DNA of 64,000 bases from Nocardioides sp. SYSU D00038. Its GTDB lineage: Bacteria; Actinomycetota; Actinomycetes; Propionibacteriales; Nocardioidaceae. Location of the stretch: contig NZ_JAFFJT010000019.1 of NCBI RefSeq assembly GCF_016924665.1, positions 1 through 64,000 of the forward strand. Direction: 5' to 3'. The notes below the pieces were generated by a model. The model was not told the origin of the DNA and made no database searches. It saw only the letters and a list, made by a program, of their open reading frames with translations. Each line of letters starts with the position of its first letter. Position 1 is the stretch's first letter. This document shows positions 40,396 through 48,656 of this stretch, piece by piece. The position numbers were made by a program, and so were the translations under genes.

Positions 40396-40487
40396 GGAGG
40401 GAGCATGGGTCCAGCGTGCGGTGCCGGCGCGGCCGGCGGAAGACCGCGTTAGACCACTGCGCGGCGGATGCCCTGGTGGCGGGCCGG

Positions 40488-40619
40488 TCACACCGCCAGG
40501 ATCCGCAGCGCCTGCTTCCACCGCTCGACGACGAGCGGCGTCCTGGCGCGGGGCTCGACCAGGCCGGCCATCGTGGTGCCGGTCAGCAGGTCGATCGTGA
40601 ACTGGGCGAGCGTCGGCAC
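40488..40619 (-). CDS. possible small protein with unclear start
   Basis: From GTG 40619 this frame encodes 43 residues (PTLAQFTIDLLTGTTMAGLV and onward, ending LRILAV). Third positions are almost all G or C, as in real genes here. The coding-like signal continues upstream to about 40690 without a standard start codon, so the true start may lie there or the 5' end may be damaged. No family recognised. Confidence 0.3.
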   Translation of the reverse strand: MPTLAQFTIDLLTGTTMAGLVEPRARTPLVVERWKQALRILAV

Positions 40620-40708
40620 CCGGGGGTCGCCGTCGCCGACCAGCGCGGTGACCGAGCGCCGGCCGCCGGTGTGGACCGACCGCTGACGTCCCTCCGCCCG
40701 GCGAGGGG

Positions 40709-40891
40709 TCAGGCGTCGTCGACGCCGGCCTCCTCCTCGGCGTAGCCGTCGGTGCGGGACGGCTCGCCCGCACTGGGGGTCGACGACGGCGAGACCGGCC
40801 CCTGGTGCTCCTCGGCGGTGTCGGGGACGCCCGACTGCTCCTCGGCCGCGCCGCGTCCGTCCTCGTCCTGCTGAGCCGGCTGCTCGGTCAT
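40709..40891 (-). CDS. small acidic protein, 60 residues
   Basis: A hydrophilic, Glu- and Ser-rich protein starting MTEQPAQQDEDGRG and ending AEEEAGVDDA, probably disordered. It is supported by a perfect AGGAGG ribosome-binding site 6 nt before the ATG, one of the best in the window. It is divergent from the Na+/H+ antiporter gene with 59 nt between. Function unknown. Confidence 0.65.
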   Translation of the reverse strand: MTEQPAQQDEDGRGAAEEQSGVPDTAEEHQGPVSPSSTPSAGEPSRTDGYAEEEAGVDDA

Positions 40892-40950
40892 GGTGGTCCT
40901 CCTGTCGGATGGTGTGCCCGGGGGGTACCCGGGGCTGGAAGGATGAACCG

Positions 40951-42816
40951 GTGGAGATCGCGCTGTTCCTCGTGGTGCTGGCCGCCGGCGTGCTGGCGGT
41001 GACCGCGGTCTCCGACCGCCTCGACCTGCCCACGCCGCTGGTGCTGATCGCGGTGGGCATGGTGGTCGGCTACCTGCCGGGGATGCCCGAGGTGCACCTG
41101 GAGCCGGAGGTGGTGCTGCTCGGGCTGCTGCCCCCGCTGCTCTACGCCACCGCCATCCACACCTCGCTGGTCGACTTCAACGCCAACCGGCGCCCGATCC
41201 TGCTGCTCTCGGTCGGGCTGGTGGTGTTCACGACCCTCGGCGTCGGCGCCCTGGTGCACTGGCTGCTGCCCGGCACGCCGTGGTGGGCGGCGCTGGCGAT
41301 CGGGGCGGTCGTCGCGCCGCCCGATGCGGTCGCGGCGACGGCGATCGGCCGGCGGATCGGGCTGCCGCGTCGGATCACCACGATCCTCGAGGGCGAGTCG
41401 CTGCTCAACGACGCCACCGCCCTGGTCGCGCTGCGCACCGCGCTCGCCGCCGGCGCCGTCGGCGTGCACGCCGCCGACGTCGGGCTGGACTTCCTGGTCG
41501 CCGCGGGCGGTGGCACCGTGATCGGCCTGGCGCTGTTCAAGCTGGTCGCCTGGATCCGCCAGCACGTCGAGGACCCGGTGCTCGACACTGCCATCTCGCT
41601 GGTCGTGCCGTTCGCGGCGTTCGTGGTCGCCGAGGAGGTGCACGCCTCCGGGGTGATCGCCGTCGTCGTCGCCGGGCTGCTGCTCGGCCACAAGGCGCCG
41701 GTGCTGATGTCGGCGCAGTCGAGGATCTCCGAGCGCCTCAACTACCGCACCATCGCCTACGTCCTCGAGAACGCCGTCTTCCTGCTCATCGGTCTCCAGG
41801 CCCGGTGGCTGTTCGAGGACGTCGGCGCCAGCACCCTCTCCACCGGCCGGATCGTCGCCGTCTGCGCGGCCACGCTGGCCACCTGCGTGGTGCTGCGCCT
41901 GGTCTGGGTGTTCGTGACCCGCTACCTGCTGATCCGGCCGGTGCCCGATCCCCAGACCGGTCGGCAGCCGACCTGGCGCGACACCTTCCTGCTGGGCTGG
42001 GCCGGGATGCGCGGCGTGGTGACGCTCGCGGCGGCGTTCGTGATCGACGCCGACGCCCCGCACCGCGAGATCCTCCTGCTGGTGGCGTTCACGGTCGTGG
42101 CCGGCACCCTGTTCCTCCAGGGGCTCACCCTCTCGCTGGTGGCCCGCTGGCTGCGGCTGCCCTCGCCCGACCCGATGGACGACGCGCTGGCGCGCGCCAC
42201 CCTGCTCCAGCAGGCGACCAAGGCCGGCTACCACGAGCTGAAGAAGCAGGAGTACGACGACGCGCACGGTGTGGTCGAGCTGATCCAGCAGCGCGTCGAC
42301 CAGCGCAACTTCGCGGCCTGGGAGCGGCTCGGCACCACCGCCGAGCAGGAGACGCCGAGCGAGCTCTACGCCCGGATCCGGCTGGCGATGATCGACGCCG
42401 AGCGCCGGCGGGTGCTGGAGATCCGGTCGCAGGGCACGGTGCCGGCGCAGGTCGTGTCGGAGGTGCTGGCGATGCTCGACGTGGAGGAGTCGATGATCGA
42501 CCGGGCCGCCGCCGAGCGTGAGCAGATCCGCGTCGGCAGCGCCGCTCGCACGTCGTTCGGCGCGGCCTGCGACCACCTGGCGGCCACCGAGGTGGTGGCG
42601 ACCGACGAGGACGTCGCCTGCCAGACCTGCCTCGACGAGGGCCTCCAGTGGGTGGCGCTGCGCCGCTGCCTCTCCTGCGGCCGGGTGGGGTGCTGCGACA
42701 GCTCACCCGGGCAGCACGCCACCGCGCACTTCCGCGAGTCGCTGCACCCCGTGATGCAGTCGGCGGAGCCGGGCGAGACCTGGCGCTGGTGCTACGTGCA
42801 CCACCTGACCGCCTGA
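40951..42816 (+). CDS. CPA1-family Na+/H+ antiporter with C-terminal UBP-type zinc finger
   Basis: A 621-residue protein. Residues about 1-405 carry some twelve membrane helices of a CPA1/NhaP exchanger; the transport motif includes AVVAPPDAVAATAIGRRIGL and ILEGESLLNDATALVALRTA. A helical cytoplasmic domain (about 415-530) follows. The last ~85 residues form a UBP-type zinc finger with CQTC, CLSCGRVGCC and the histidines in GQHATAHFRESLHPVM. That finger binds ubiquitin in eukaryotes; its bacterial ligand is unknown. GTG at 40951 has GGAAGGA 7 nt upstream. The exchanger would move Na+ out against H+; the finger may be a regulatory domain. Confidence 0.9.
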   Translation: MEIALFLVVLAAGVLAVTAVSDRLDLPTPLVLIAVGMVVGYLPGMPEVHLEPEVVLLGLLPPLLYATAIHTSLVDFNANRRPILLLSVGLVVFTTLGVGALVHWLLPGTPWWAALAIGAVVAPPDAVAATAIGRRIGLPRRITTILEGESLLNDATALVALRTALAAGAVGVHAADVGLDFLVAAGGGTVIGLALFKLVAWIRQHVEDPVLDTAISLVVPFAAFVVAEEVHASGVIAVVVAGLLLGHKAPVLMSAQSRISERLNYRTIAYVLENAVFLLIGLQARWLFEDVGASTLSTGRIVAVCAATLATCVVLRLVWVFVTRYLLIRPVPDPQTGRQPTWRDTFLLGWAGMRGVVTLAAAFVIDADAPHREILLLVAFTVVAGTLFLQGLTLSLVARWLRLPSPDPMDDALARATLLQQATKAGYHELKKQEYDDAHGVVELIQQRVDQRNFAAWERLGTTAEQETPSELYARIRLAMIDAERRRVLEIRSQGTVPAQVVSEVLAMLDVEESMIDRAAAEREQIRVGSAARTSFGAACDHLAATEVVATDEDVACQTCLDEGLQWVALRRCLSCGRVGCCDSSPGQHATAHFRESLHPVMQSAEPGETWRWCYVHHLTA

Positions 42817-42842
42817 CCGCGCGACCGGCCTGCCCGGAGGGC

Positions 42843-43760
42843 TCAGTGCCAGGCGCGAACGTACTCGACCTCCATGGTCGCGACGCCCGGCAGGTACGGT
42901 CCCGGCGCGTTGACGCCGCTGCCGAGCCCCTGGGTCAGCACGGTGACGAACGGCCGGTCGAACGGCGCCGGCGCGGTCAGCGGCGCGGCCGGCGTCCAGC
43001 TGGTGCTCCAGCAGGGTTTGCCGTCGTAGGTCATCGTCATCCGGGTGGGTGTCCACTCCAGCTGGTAGGTGTGGAAGGTCAGCAGGCTGTCGATGAAGCA
43101 GCCCGGCCCGGACTGCTGCACCGGCGTCGCCGGGCGGTAGAGCAGCGACGGGATCACCCGGCGCGGCATGAAGCTGTAGTGCTCGACGAGGTCGATCTCG
43201 CCGGAGGCGCCGGGGCCGTACCAGAACTTCTCCGGGTAGAACCACAGCGCGCTGTGCAGTCCCGGCTGCTGGATGGCGGGGAACCGGGCCCGGATCTCGT
43301 AGAGGCCGTAGGACTGGCTGAACTGGCCGCGGGTGTGCACCATGCCGGCGGTCCACCGGGTCGCGAAGTTGCCGCTCACCGGGTCGGTGCAGGTGCGGGC
43401 GGTGGGCAGCCGGCGCGCGGTGAGGCGCAGCTTGCCGCCCGAGACCGCGACCGTGGTGCGGTCGTCGACGAAGCACTCGTCGGCCAGCCGGTAGCCGGTC
43501 TCGGCGGTGGTGGTGACCGCCCACTTGTCGCGGTCGAGCGAGCTGCCGCTGAAGTCGTCGCTGAACGAGCAGCGCCACGCGACGCCGTTGGCCTTGGTGC
43601 GGCGGGTGCCGCAGGCGTCGGCTGCCTGGGGTGCGGCCGCCGCGACGCCGGGCGCGGCGTCGGCGGGCGCCGGGTCGCCGGCGGCGACGGGGAGGAGGAG
43701 CGGGGCGGGGAGCACGAGCGCGACCGCGACGCGGCGGAGGAGGGTGCGGGGGGAGTCCAC
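42843..43760 (-). CDS. secreted glycoside hydrolase family 16 protein
   Basis: A 305-residue exported enzyme. A signal peptide (LLRRVAVALVLPAPLLLPVA) is followed by a GH16 jelly-roll. The catalytic signature GEIDLVE places the nucleophile at Glu188 and the acid/base at Glu193. Conserved strands include DDFSGSSLDRDKW, YGLYEIRARFPA, GLHSALWFYPE and FHTYQLEWTPTRMTMTYDG. Likely substrates are beta-1,3- or beta-1,4-glucans or galactans. Cysteines near positions 50, 64 and 124 may form disulfides. GTG at 43760 was chosen because it starts the signal peptide; AGGTGG lies upstream. It sits alone next to the polymerase gene. Confidence 0.9.
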   Translation of the reverse strand: MDSPRTLLRRVAVALVLPAPLLLPVAAGDPAPADAAPGVAAAAPQAADACGTRRTKANGVAWRCSFSDDFSGSSLDRDKWAVTTTAETGYRLADECFVDDRTTVAVSGGKLRLTARRLPTARTCTDPVSGNFATRWTAGMVHTRGQFSQSYGLYEIRARFPAIQQPGLHSALWFYPEKFWYGPGASGEIDLVEHYSFMPRRVIPSLLYRPATPVQQSGPGCFIDSLLTFHTYQLEWTPTRMTMTYDGKPCWSTSWTPAAPLTAPAPFDRPFVTVLTQGLGSGVNAPGPYLPGVATMEVEYVRAWH

Positions 43761-43940
43761 GGTGCCGAGACCACCTGTAGGTCGGGAGATACGGAGGGGG
43801 GTATGCAGGACGGTAGCGGTGCCACCGGGCTGGCGCCTGGCGTTCCGCTGGACGGTGGGCGAAATCTCGTCGACCCGGCGCTTGTCGACGAGCCTGGGCC
43901 CGCCTCCGGTGGGCACCGAGGCGTACGGCCGCCCGGGGGG

Positions 43941-43974
43941 CGAGACGGTTGCCACCGCAACCTGCTCAACCAGC
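43941..43974. repeat. solitary array-type hairpin with a new stem
   Basis: CGAGAC, a stem GGTTGC/GCAACC around CACC, then TGCTCAACCAGCGG follows the pattern of the inverse hairpin in the arrays, but with a different stem. It overlaps the stop codon of the DNA polymerase gene. Confidence 0.65.
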
Positions 43975-45615
43975 GGCCGGCTTCCCCGCGTCGGCGTAGG
44001 ACCGCACCACGGAGATGTTGAGGGGGAAGTCGACGGGGAGGTCGCGGAAGAGGAGGCCGGCGGCGGTGGTGGCGGCGGCGGTGGCCTCGGCGGCGACGGC
44101 GTTGGCGAGGGCGGCGGGCGTGTGGACGACGACCTCGTCGTGGAGGAAGAAGACCAGGTGGGGCCGGTCGGTGAGGGGGCCGGTGCCGCCGAGGCGCCAC
44201 AGGCGGTTGCGGAGGTCGGCCAGCCAGCACAGCGCCCACTCCGCGCCGGTGCCCTGGACGACGAAGTTGCGGGTGAACCGGCCGAACGCGCGCCGGTGGC
44301 GGGCCCGGCTGTCGGGGTCGGGCGGCGGGTCGTCGGGGTCGTGGTCCCAGGCGTCGCCGAGGCCGGGGGAGCCGCGGCCGAGCAGGGTGCGGACCACCTC
44401 GCCGCGCTCGCCGGCCCGGGCGGCCGCCTCGACCAGCCCGAACGCCGCGGGGTAGCGCCGGGTGAGTCCGGCCACCATCCGGCCGCTCTCGCCGCTGGTC
44501 GCGCCGTACATCGCGCCGAGCAGGCCGAGCTTGGCGTCGGTGCGGCTGGTCACGGCGCCGTCGTCGACCATGCCCTGGTAGAGGTCGGCGCCTCGGGCCG
44601 AGCGGGCGAGCGCCCGGTCGCCGCTCATCCCGGCGAGCACCCGCGGCTCCAGCTGGGCGACGTCGGCGACGACCAGCACCCACCCGTCGTCGGCGACCGA
44701 CGCGGGGCGCACCTGCACCGGGATCGACAGGGCACCGCCGCCGTTGGACGACCAGCGGCCGGTGGCCGACCCCGCGGGCTGGTACGACGGCCGGAACCGG
44801 CCGCCGCTCACCCACTGGTCGAGCCACGCCCAACCGTTGGTCTGGAACAGGTGGGCCAGCTGCTTGTAGCGCAGCAGCGGCTCGACGCCGGGGTGGTCGA
44901 GGCGGCGCAGGGACGACGCCCGGGTGTCGGCGACGTCGAGCCCGCACCGGCGCAGCGCGGCCAGCAGCTCGGGGCGTGAGTCGGGGTTGAGGGCGGGTGC
45001 GTCGAACGCCGCCCGCACCTCGGCGACCAGCTCCTCCAGCACCCGCGGTCGGGCCCCGCGCGGGGGCCGGGGGCCGAGCAGGTCGGCGAGCAGCCGCTCG
45101 TGGACGTCGACCCGCCACGGGATCCCCGCCCAGGTCATCTCAGCGGCCACCAGCGCGCCGGACGACTCGGCCGCGAGCAGCAGCCCCAGCCTGGCGGCCT
45201 CCTCGGACGCCGACACCGCCGCGAGCTGGCGGGCGTCCTCGAGGTCGGCGCGCAGGTGCTCGGCCGACTCGTCGACCGCGAACAGGGTGGGGTGCGACGG
45301 CGTGGTCGGGCCCAGCCGGTCCCAGTGCTTGGACTGGTCGCCGTCGAGCAGCCGGCCGTCGACCGCCGGCGCGCGCCGCAGCAGGTGGTGGGCCAGCCGG
45401 AGATCGTGGCAGCGGGCGACCCGGACGCCGGCGGCGAGCAGCGGCGGGTACCACCGCGCGGTGTCGTCCCACACCCAGCGCGGCGGGTCGCGCTCCTCGG
45501 CCTCGCGAGCGGCGACCAGGCCCGGCAGCTCCGCCAGCGCCACCTCGGCGGCCCGGTCGCCGTCGACCACCAGCACCCGCTCGCCCGGCAGGCGCGACAG
45601 CGAGACCCGGGTCAC
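43966..45615 (-). CDS. family-A DNA polymerase with 3'-5' exonuclease-like domain
   Basis: A 549-residue DNA polymerase I relative without a 5' nuclease domain. Residues about 1-180 are a shortened exonuclease-like domain. The palm motifs are intact: motif A VVADVAQLEPRVLAGMS, motif B RTDAKLGLLGAMYGATSG, motif C FFLHDEVVVHTP. Many actinobacteria carry such a bifunctional 3'-5' exonuclease/DNA polymerase besides full-length PolA; a repair role is assumed. The GTG start at 45615 has GAGGGT 6 nt upstream and fits the usual length. It is divergent from the CPBP protease. Its last codons lie in a hairpin repeat. Confidence 0.88.
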   Translation of the reverse strand: MTRVSLSRLPGERVLVVDGDRAAEVALAELPGLVAAREAEERDPPRWVWDDTARWYPPLLAAGVRVARCHDLRLAHHLLRRAPAVDGRLLDGDQSKHWDRLGPTTPSHPTLFAVDESAEHLRADLEDARQLAAVSASEEAARLGLLLAAESSGALVAAEMTWAGIPWRVDVHERLLADLLGPRPPRGARPRVLEELVAEVRAAFDAPALNPDSRPELLAALRRCGLDVADTRASSLRRLDHPGVEPLLRYKQLAHLFQTNGWAWLDQWVSGGRFRPSYQPAGSATGRWSSNGGGALSIPVQVRPASVADDGWVLVVADVAQLEPRVLAGMSGDRALARSARGADLYQGMVDDGAVTSRTDAKLGLLGAMYGATSGESGRMVAGLTRRYPAAFGLVEAAARAGERGEVVRTLLGRGSPGLGDAWDHDPDDPPPDPDSRARHRRAFGRFTRNFVVQGTGAEWALCWLADLRNRLWRLGGTGPLTDRPHLVFFLHDEVVVHTPAALANAVAAEATAAATTAAGLLFRDLPVDFPLNISVVRSYADAGKPAAG

Positions 45616-45665
45616 GGGCCCACCCTCGCACCCGGCGCCGACGGTCCGCGGTGTCGCCTGCATCG

Positions 45666-45736
45666 AAGGGATGAACCCCGCGACCTCCATCCCGCGCGGC
45701 TCGTGGTCGCGGCGCCGGATTCCTAGCGTCGACGAC
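45666..45736 (+). promoter_or_regulatory. shared promoter/operator module, copy 1
   Basis: GGATGAACCCCGCGA (45669-45683), GCGCGGCTCGTGG (45694-45706), a 17-nt spacer, TAGCGT (45724-45729) and CGACGAC recur in the same order and spacing at 48588-48656. The 17-nt spacing fits a -35/-10 pair. It drives the CPBP protease gene. Confidence 0.7.
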
Positions 45737-45763
45737 GTGCCCACTCCAGGAAGGACAACCCCG

Positions 45764-46672
45764 ATGACGACCACCCTCGACACCACCGGCCGAGCCTCCG
45801 CGGGCCAGCCGGCCGACCGACCCACCAGCCGCTGGCGCGACGTCGTGAGACGTCGACCGCTGCTGGTCTTCTTCGTGCTGGCCAACGTCGCCAGCTGGGT
45901 CGCCTGGACGCCGTACGTGCTGTCGCAGAACGGCCTCGGCGTGCTCGACCTCCGCTTCCCCGGCGGGCCGGGCGTCTCCCAGCTCACCGGCGTGCTGCCC
46001 GGCGCCTACCTCGGCCCGATCGGCGCCGCGCTGCTCGTCACCGCGGTGGCCGACGGCCGGGCGGGCCTGCGGGCCTGGGCGGCCCGGCTGTGGCGCTGGC
46101 GCGTGGGCTGGCGGTGGTACGCCGGCGTGCTGCTCGGCGTGCCCGCCGCGATGGTGCTCGCCACCATGGCCCTCGGCGCCGACGCGAGCACCCCGTCGCC
46201 GTTCGTGCTCGTGGCGCTGGTGCCGGGCCTGGTGGTGCAGATGATCACCACCGGGCTCGCCGAGGAGCCGGGCTGGCGCGACTTCGCGCTGCCGCGGCTG
46301 CAGCACCGGTTCGGTCCGCTGGGCGCGGCCGCGGTGCTCGGCCCCGCCTGGGGAGTCTGGCACCTGCCGCTGTTCCTCACCGAGTGGGGTGGGTGGCCGG
46401 ACGTCGCCTGGTGGCGGCCGGTGGAGTTCGTCGCGTTCTGCGTGGTCTTCAACGTCGTGATGACGTGGGTGTTCAACCGCACCCACGAGAGCCTGCCGAT
46501 GGCCATGCTGCTCCACGTCAGCGTCAACAACTTCGCCTCGATGGCCTGGAGCGACGTCTTCCCCGGCCGCGCCGACGAGCACCTCCAGCACGCGATCCTG
46601 CTCGCCTCGACGGTCGCCGCCGCGGTGCTGCTGCTCACGACCCGGGGCCGGCTCGGCTACGTGAGAGAGTGA
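45764..46672 (+). CDS. CPBP-family intramembrane metalloprotease
   Basis: A 302-residue membrane protein of the CPBP (Abi/Rce1-like) family with about eight helices. Catalytic motifs are visible: EEPGWRD with Glu167, Glu168 and Arg172; the His200 helix (WGVWHLPLF); and the final FNVVMTWVFNRTHESLPMAM with LLH. Members cleave within membranes or act in bacteriocin immunity. The ATG at 45764 has AGGAAGGA upstream. A leaderless GTG at 45737, in frame, is 7 nt from TAGCGT and would add nine residues. It is followed after 4 nt by a two-component system, so it may be regulated by, and act with, that system. Confidence 0.85.
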   Translation: MTTTLDTTGRASAGQPADRPTSRWRDVVRRRPLLVFFVLANVASWVAWTPYVLSQNGLGVLDLRFPGGPGVSQLTGVLPGAYLGPIGAALLVTAVADGRAGLRAWAARLWRWRVGWRWYAGVLLGVPAAMVLATMALGADASTPSPFVLVALVPGLVVQMITTGLAEEPGWRDFALPRLQHRFGPLGAAAVLGPAWGVWHLPLFLTEWGGWPDVAWWRPVEFVAFCVVFNVVMTWVFNRTHESLPMAMLLHVSVNNFASMAWSDVFPGRADEHLQHAILLASTVAAAVLLLTTRGRLGYVRE

Positions 46673-46676
46673 CGCC

Positions 46677-47909
46677 GTGCGGATCAGGGTGGCACTCGGT
46701 TGCGCGCTGGTCGCCGCCGCGCTGCTCGTCGCGGTCCCGCTGGCGGCGTCCGTGGACGCCGAGGCGGTGACCGCCGTGCCCGAGGTCGCCACCGGGTCCT
46801 GGTGGCTCGGTCTGGCCGTCGTGCTGCTCCAGGCCGCGGCCCTGCTGCGCCGCCCCGAGGCGCCGCGCGCCGTCCTCGTCGGGGTGGCGTCGGGCGCCCC
46901 GGTGGCCGCCGCCGTCGGCCTGCAGGAGGCGACCGGCGTGACGTCGGTAGCGGTGCTGGCCGCGGCGTTCCTGGCCGTGCTGTCCGAGCCGCCTCGCTCG
47001 GTCGTGCCGGCGCTGGCGGCCGCGGCCGGGCTGGTCGGTGCCGGCGAGCTGTGGCAGCAGCTCGACACGGGTGGCGACGCCGCCACCGCCGTCGGCGGTG
47101 CGGTGGTCCAGGGGCTGGGCACCGTCGGCGTCGCCGCGCTCGCCGGGGTGGTGGTGCGGTCGCGGCGCGACGCCCGCTCGGCCGCCGAGGACTCCGCCCG
47201 GGCGCTGCTGCGCGAGCAGGACGCGCTGGTCGAGGTCGCGGTGGCCCGGGAGCGCACCGCGATGGCCCGCGAGCTCCACGACATCGCCGCCCACCACCTC
47301 TCCGGCATCGCGGTGATGACCGGGGCGATCGGGCGGCAGATCGACACCGACCCCGAGGGCGCCAAGCGCGCGGTCGGCGAGGTCCGGCGACACAGCACCG
47401 AGATGCTGCGCGACCTGCGCAAGCTGGTGGGCCTGCTCCGCGAGGACGCCGCGGGGTCCGGCGACGGCTCCGTGCGCGAGGAGTCGCTCGCCGGCGTCGC
47501 GCGCCTGGTCGAGGCGGCTGCGCGGGTGGGGGGCGAGGTCACGCTGACCGTGCACGACCGCCCCGACGGTTCCGCGCCCGGTGCGGGCGTCGGCCCGCTG
47601 GCCCAGCTGTCGGCGTACCGCACCGTGCAGGAGGCGCTGGCCAACGCCGCCCGCCACGCCACCGGCGCACGCTGCGAGGTGGTGGTCGACGGCCGCGACC
47701 CGGCGGTGGTGCGGGTCAGCGTGCGCAACGACGCCCCGCCGACCCCGCGGCCGCCGGGCCGTCCGCCGTCCGGCGGATTCGGGGTGGTCGGCATGCGCGA
47801 GCGCGCCGAGCTCACCGGCGCCCGCCTGCACGTCGGCCCCGAGCCCGACGGCGGCTGGCTGGTGTCCCTGGAGCTGCCCACGACCGACGAGCCGGAGGAG
47901 GGCCGATGA
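46677..47909 (+). CDS. sensor histidine kinase (NarL-type)
   Basis: A 410-residue membrane kinase. About five membrane helices fill residues 1-170. The HisKA_3 domain has phospho-acceptor His201 in AMARELHDIAAHHLSGIAVM. The HATPase_c domain contains the N-box VQEALANAARHATGA and GGFGVVGMRERAEL. It starts 4 nt after the protease gene, and its stop overlaps the response regulator ATG (ATGA). By analogy with DesK/LiaS-type systems linked to CPBP proteases and ABC exporters, it may sense envelope or antibiotic stress; this is inference. Confidence 0.93.
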   Translation: MRIRVALGCALVAAALLVAVPLAASVDAEAVTAVPEVATGSWWLGLAVVLLQAAALLRRPEAPRAVLVGVASGAPVAAAVGLQEATGVTSVAVLAAAFLAVLSEPPRSVVPALAAAAGLVGAGELWQQLDTGGDAATAVGGAVVQGLGTVGVAALAGVVVRSRRDARSAAEDSARALLREQDALVEVAVARERTAMARELHDIAAHHLSGIAVMTGAIGRQIDTDPEGAKRAVGEVRRHSTEMLRDLRKLVGLLREDAAGSGDGSVREESLAGVARLVEAAARVGGEVTLTVHDRPDGSAPGAGVGPLAQLSAYRTVQEALANAARHATGARCEVVVDGRDPAVVRVSVRNDAPPTPRPPGRPPSGGFGVVGMRERAELTGARLHVGPEPDGGWLVSLELPTTDEPEEGR

Positions 47910-48571
47910 TCCGGGTGCTGGTGGCCGACGACCAACCGCTGGTGCGGGCCGGGCTGACCACCCTGCTCGACGTCGAGCCCGACATCGAGGTGGTCGCCGC
48001 GGTCGCCGACGGCGAGCAGGCCGTCGAGGCCGCCCGTCGGCTGCGGCCCGACGTGGCCTGCCTCGACATCCGGATGCCCGGCACCGACGGCATCGCCGCG
48101 ACCCGCCTGCTCGCCGGCCCCGACGTGGCCGAGCCCGTGCCCGTGCTGATCCTCACCACCTTCGACGTCGACGAGTACCTCTTCGGGGCGCTCGAGGCCG
48201 GTGCCTCGGGGTTTCTCCTCAAGGACGCCGAGCCCGACGCCGTCGTCGCCGCCGTGCGGTCGGTCGCGGCCGGCAACGGCACCCTCGCCGACGGCCTCAC
48301 CAAGCGGGTGCTCGGCGAGCTGGTCAGCCGGCGCCGGACCCAGCCGGTGACCGCGGCGCGGGCGCACGACCTGCTGACCCCGCGCGAGCTGGAGATCCTG
48401 CTCCTGCTGGCGCAGGGGATGTCGAACGACGAGATCGCACGCGAGCTCGTGGTCGAGGTGTCGACGGTGAAGTCGCACCTGGCCCGGATGATGCCCAAGC
48501 TGGGCGTGCGGTCGCGGCTGCACGCCGCCGTGTGGGCCTACCAGAACGGCGTCGTCGACACCGGTCGCTGA
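47906..48571 (+). CDS. NarL/LuxR-family response regulator
   Basis: A 221-residue regulator. The receiver domain has Asp8-Asp9 and the phospho-acceptor Asp54 (ACLDIRMPG), with the lysine in GFLLKDAEP. The LuxR-type helix-turn-helix is near 155-215 (LTPRELEILLLLAQGMSND, EVSTVKSHLARMM). The ATG overlaps the kinase stop by 4 nt and GGAGGAGGG precedes it. The matching promoter modules before the protease gene and the ABC genes are the obvious candidate binding sites. Confidence 0.94.
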   Translation: MIRVLVADDQPLVRAGLTTLLDVEPDIEVVAAVADGEQAVEAARRLRPDVACLDIRMPGTDGIAATRLLAGPDVAEPVPVLILTTFDVDEYLFGALEAGASGFLLKDAEPDAVVAAVRSVAAGNGTLADGLTKRVLGELVSRRRTQPVTAARAHDLLTPRELEILLLLAQGMSNDEIARELVVEVSTVKSHLARMMPKLGVRSRLHAAVWAYQNGVVDTGR

Positions 48572-48587
48572 GCCCGCCTCCACCGAA

Positions 48588-48656
48588 GGATGCAAGCCCC
48601 GCAATGCGTTCCTGCGCGGCTCGTGGCGGCCCCTCGCGCTGCCTAGCGTCGACGAC
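48588..48656 (+). promoter_or_regulatory. shared promoter/operator module, copy 2
   Basis: GGATGCAAGCCCCGCAA (48588-48604), GCGCGGCTCGTGG (48614-48626), a 17-nt spacer, TAGCGT (48644-48649) and CGACGAC directly before the ATG. Order and spacing match copy 1 at 45666-45736. It drives the ABC transporter as a leaderless mRNA. Confidence 0.72.

Noticed and set aside
40405..40452. 15-codon plus-strand frame with AGGAGGG just upstream
   Set aside because: Spacing of the site is too short, the product has no feature, and the same bases are the start region of the minus-strand membrane protein.
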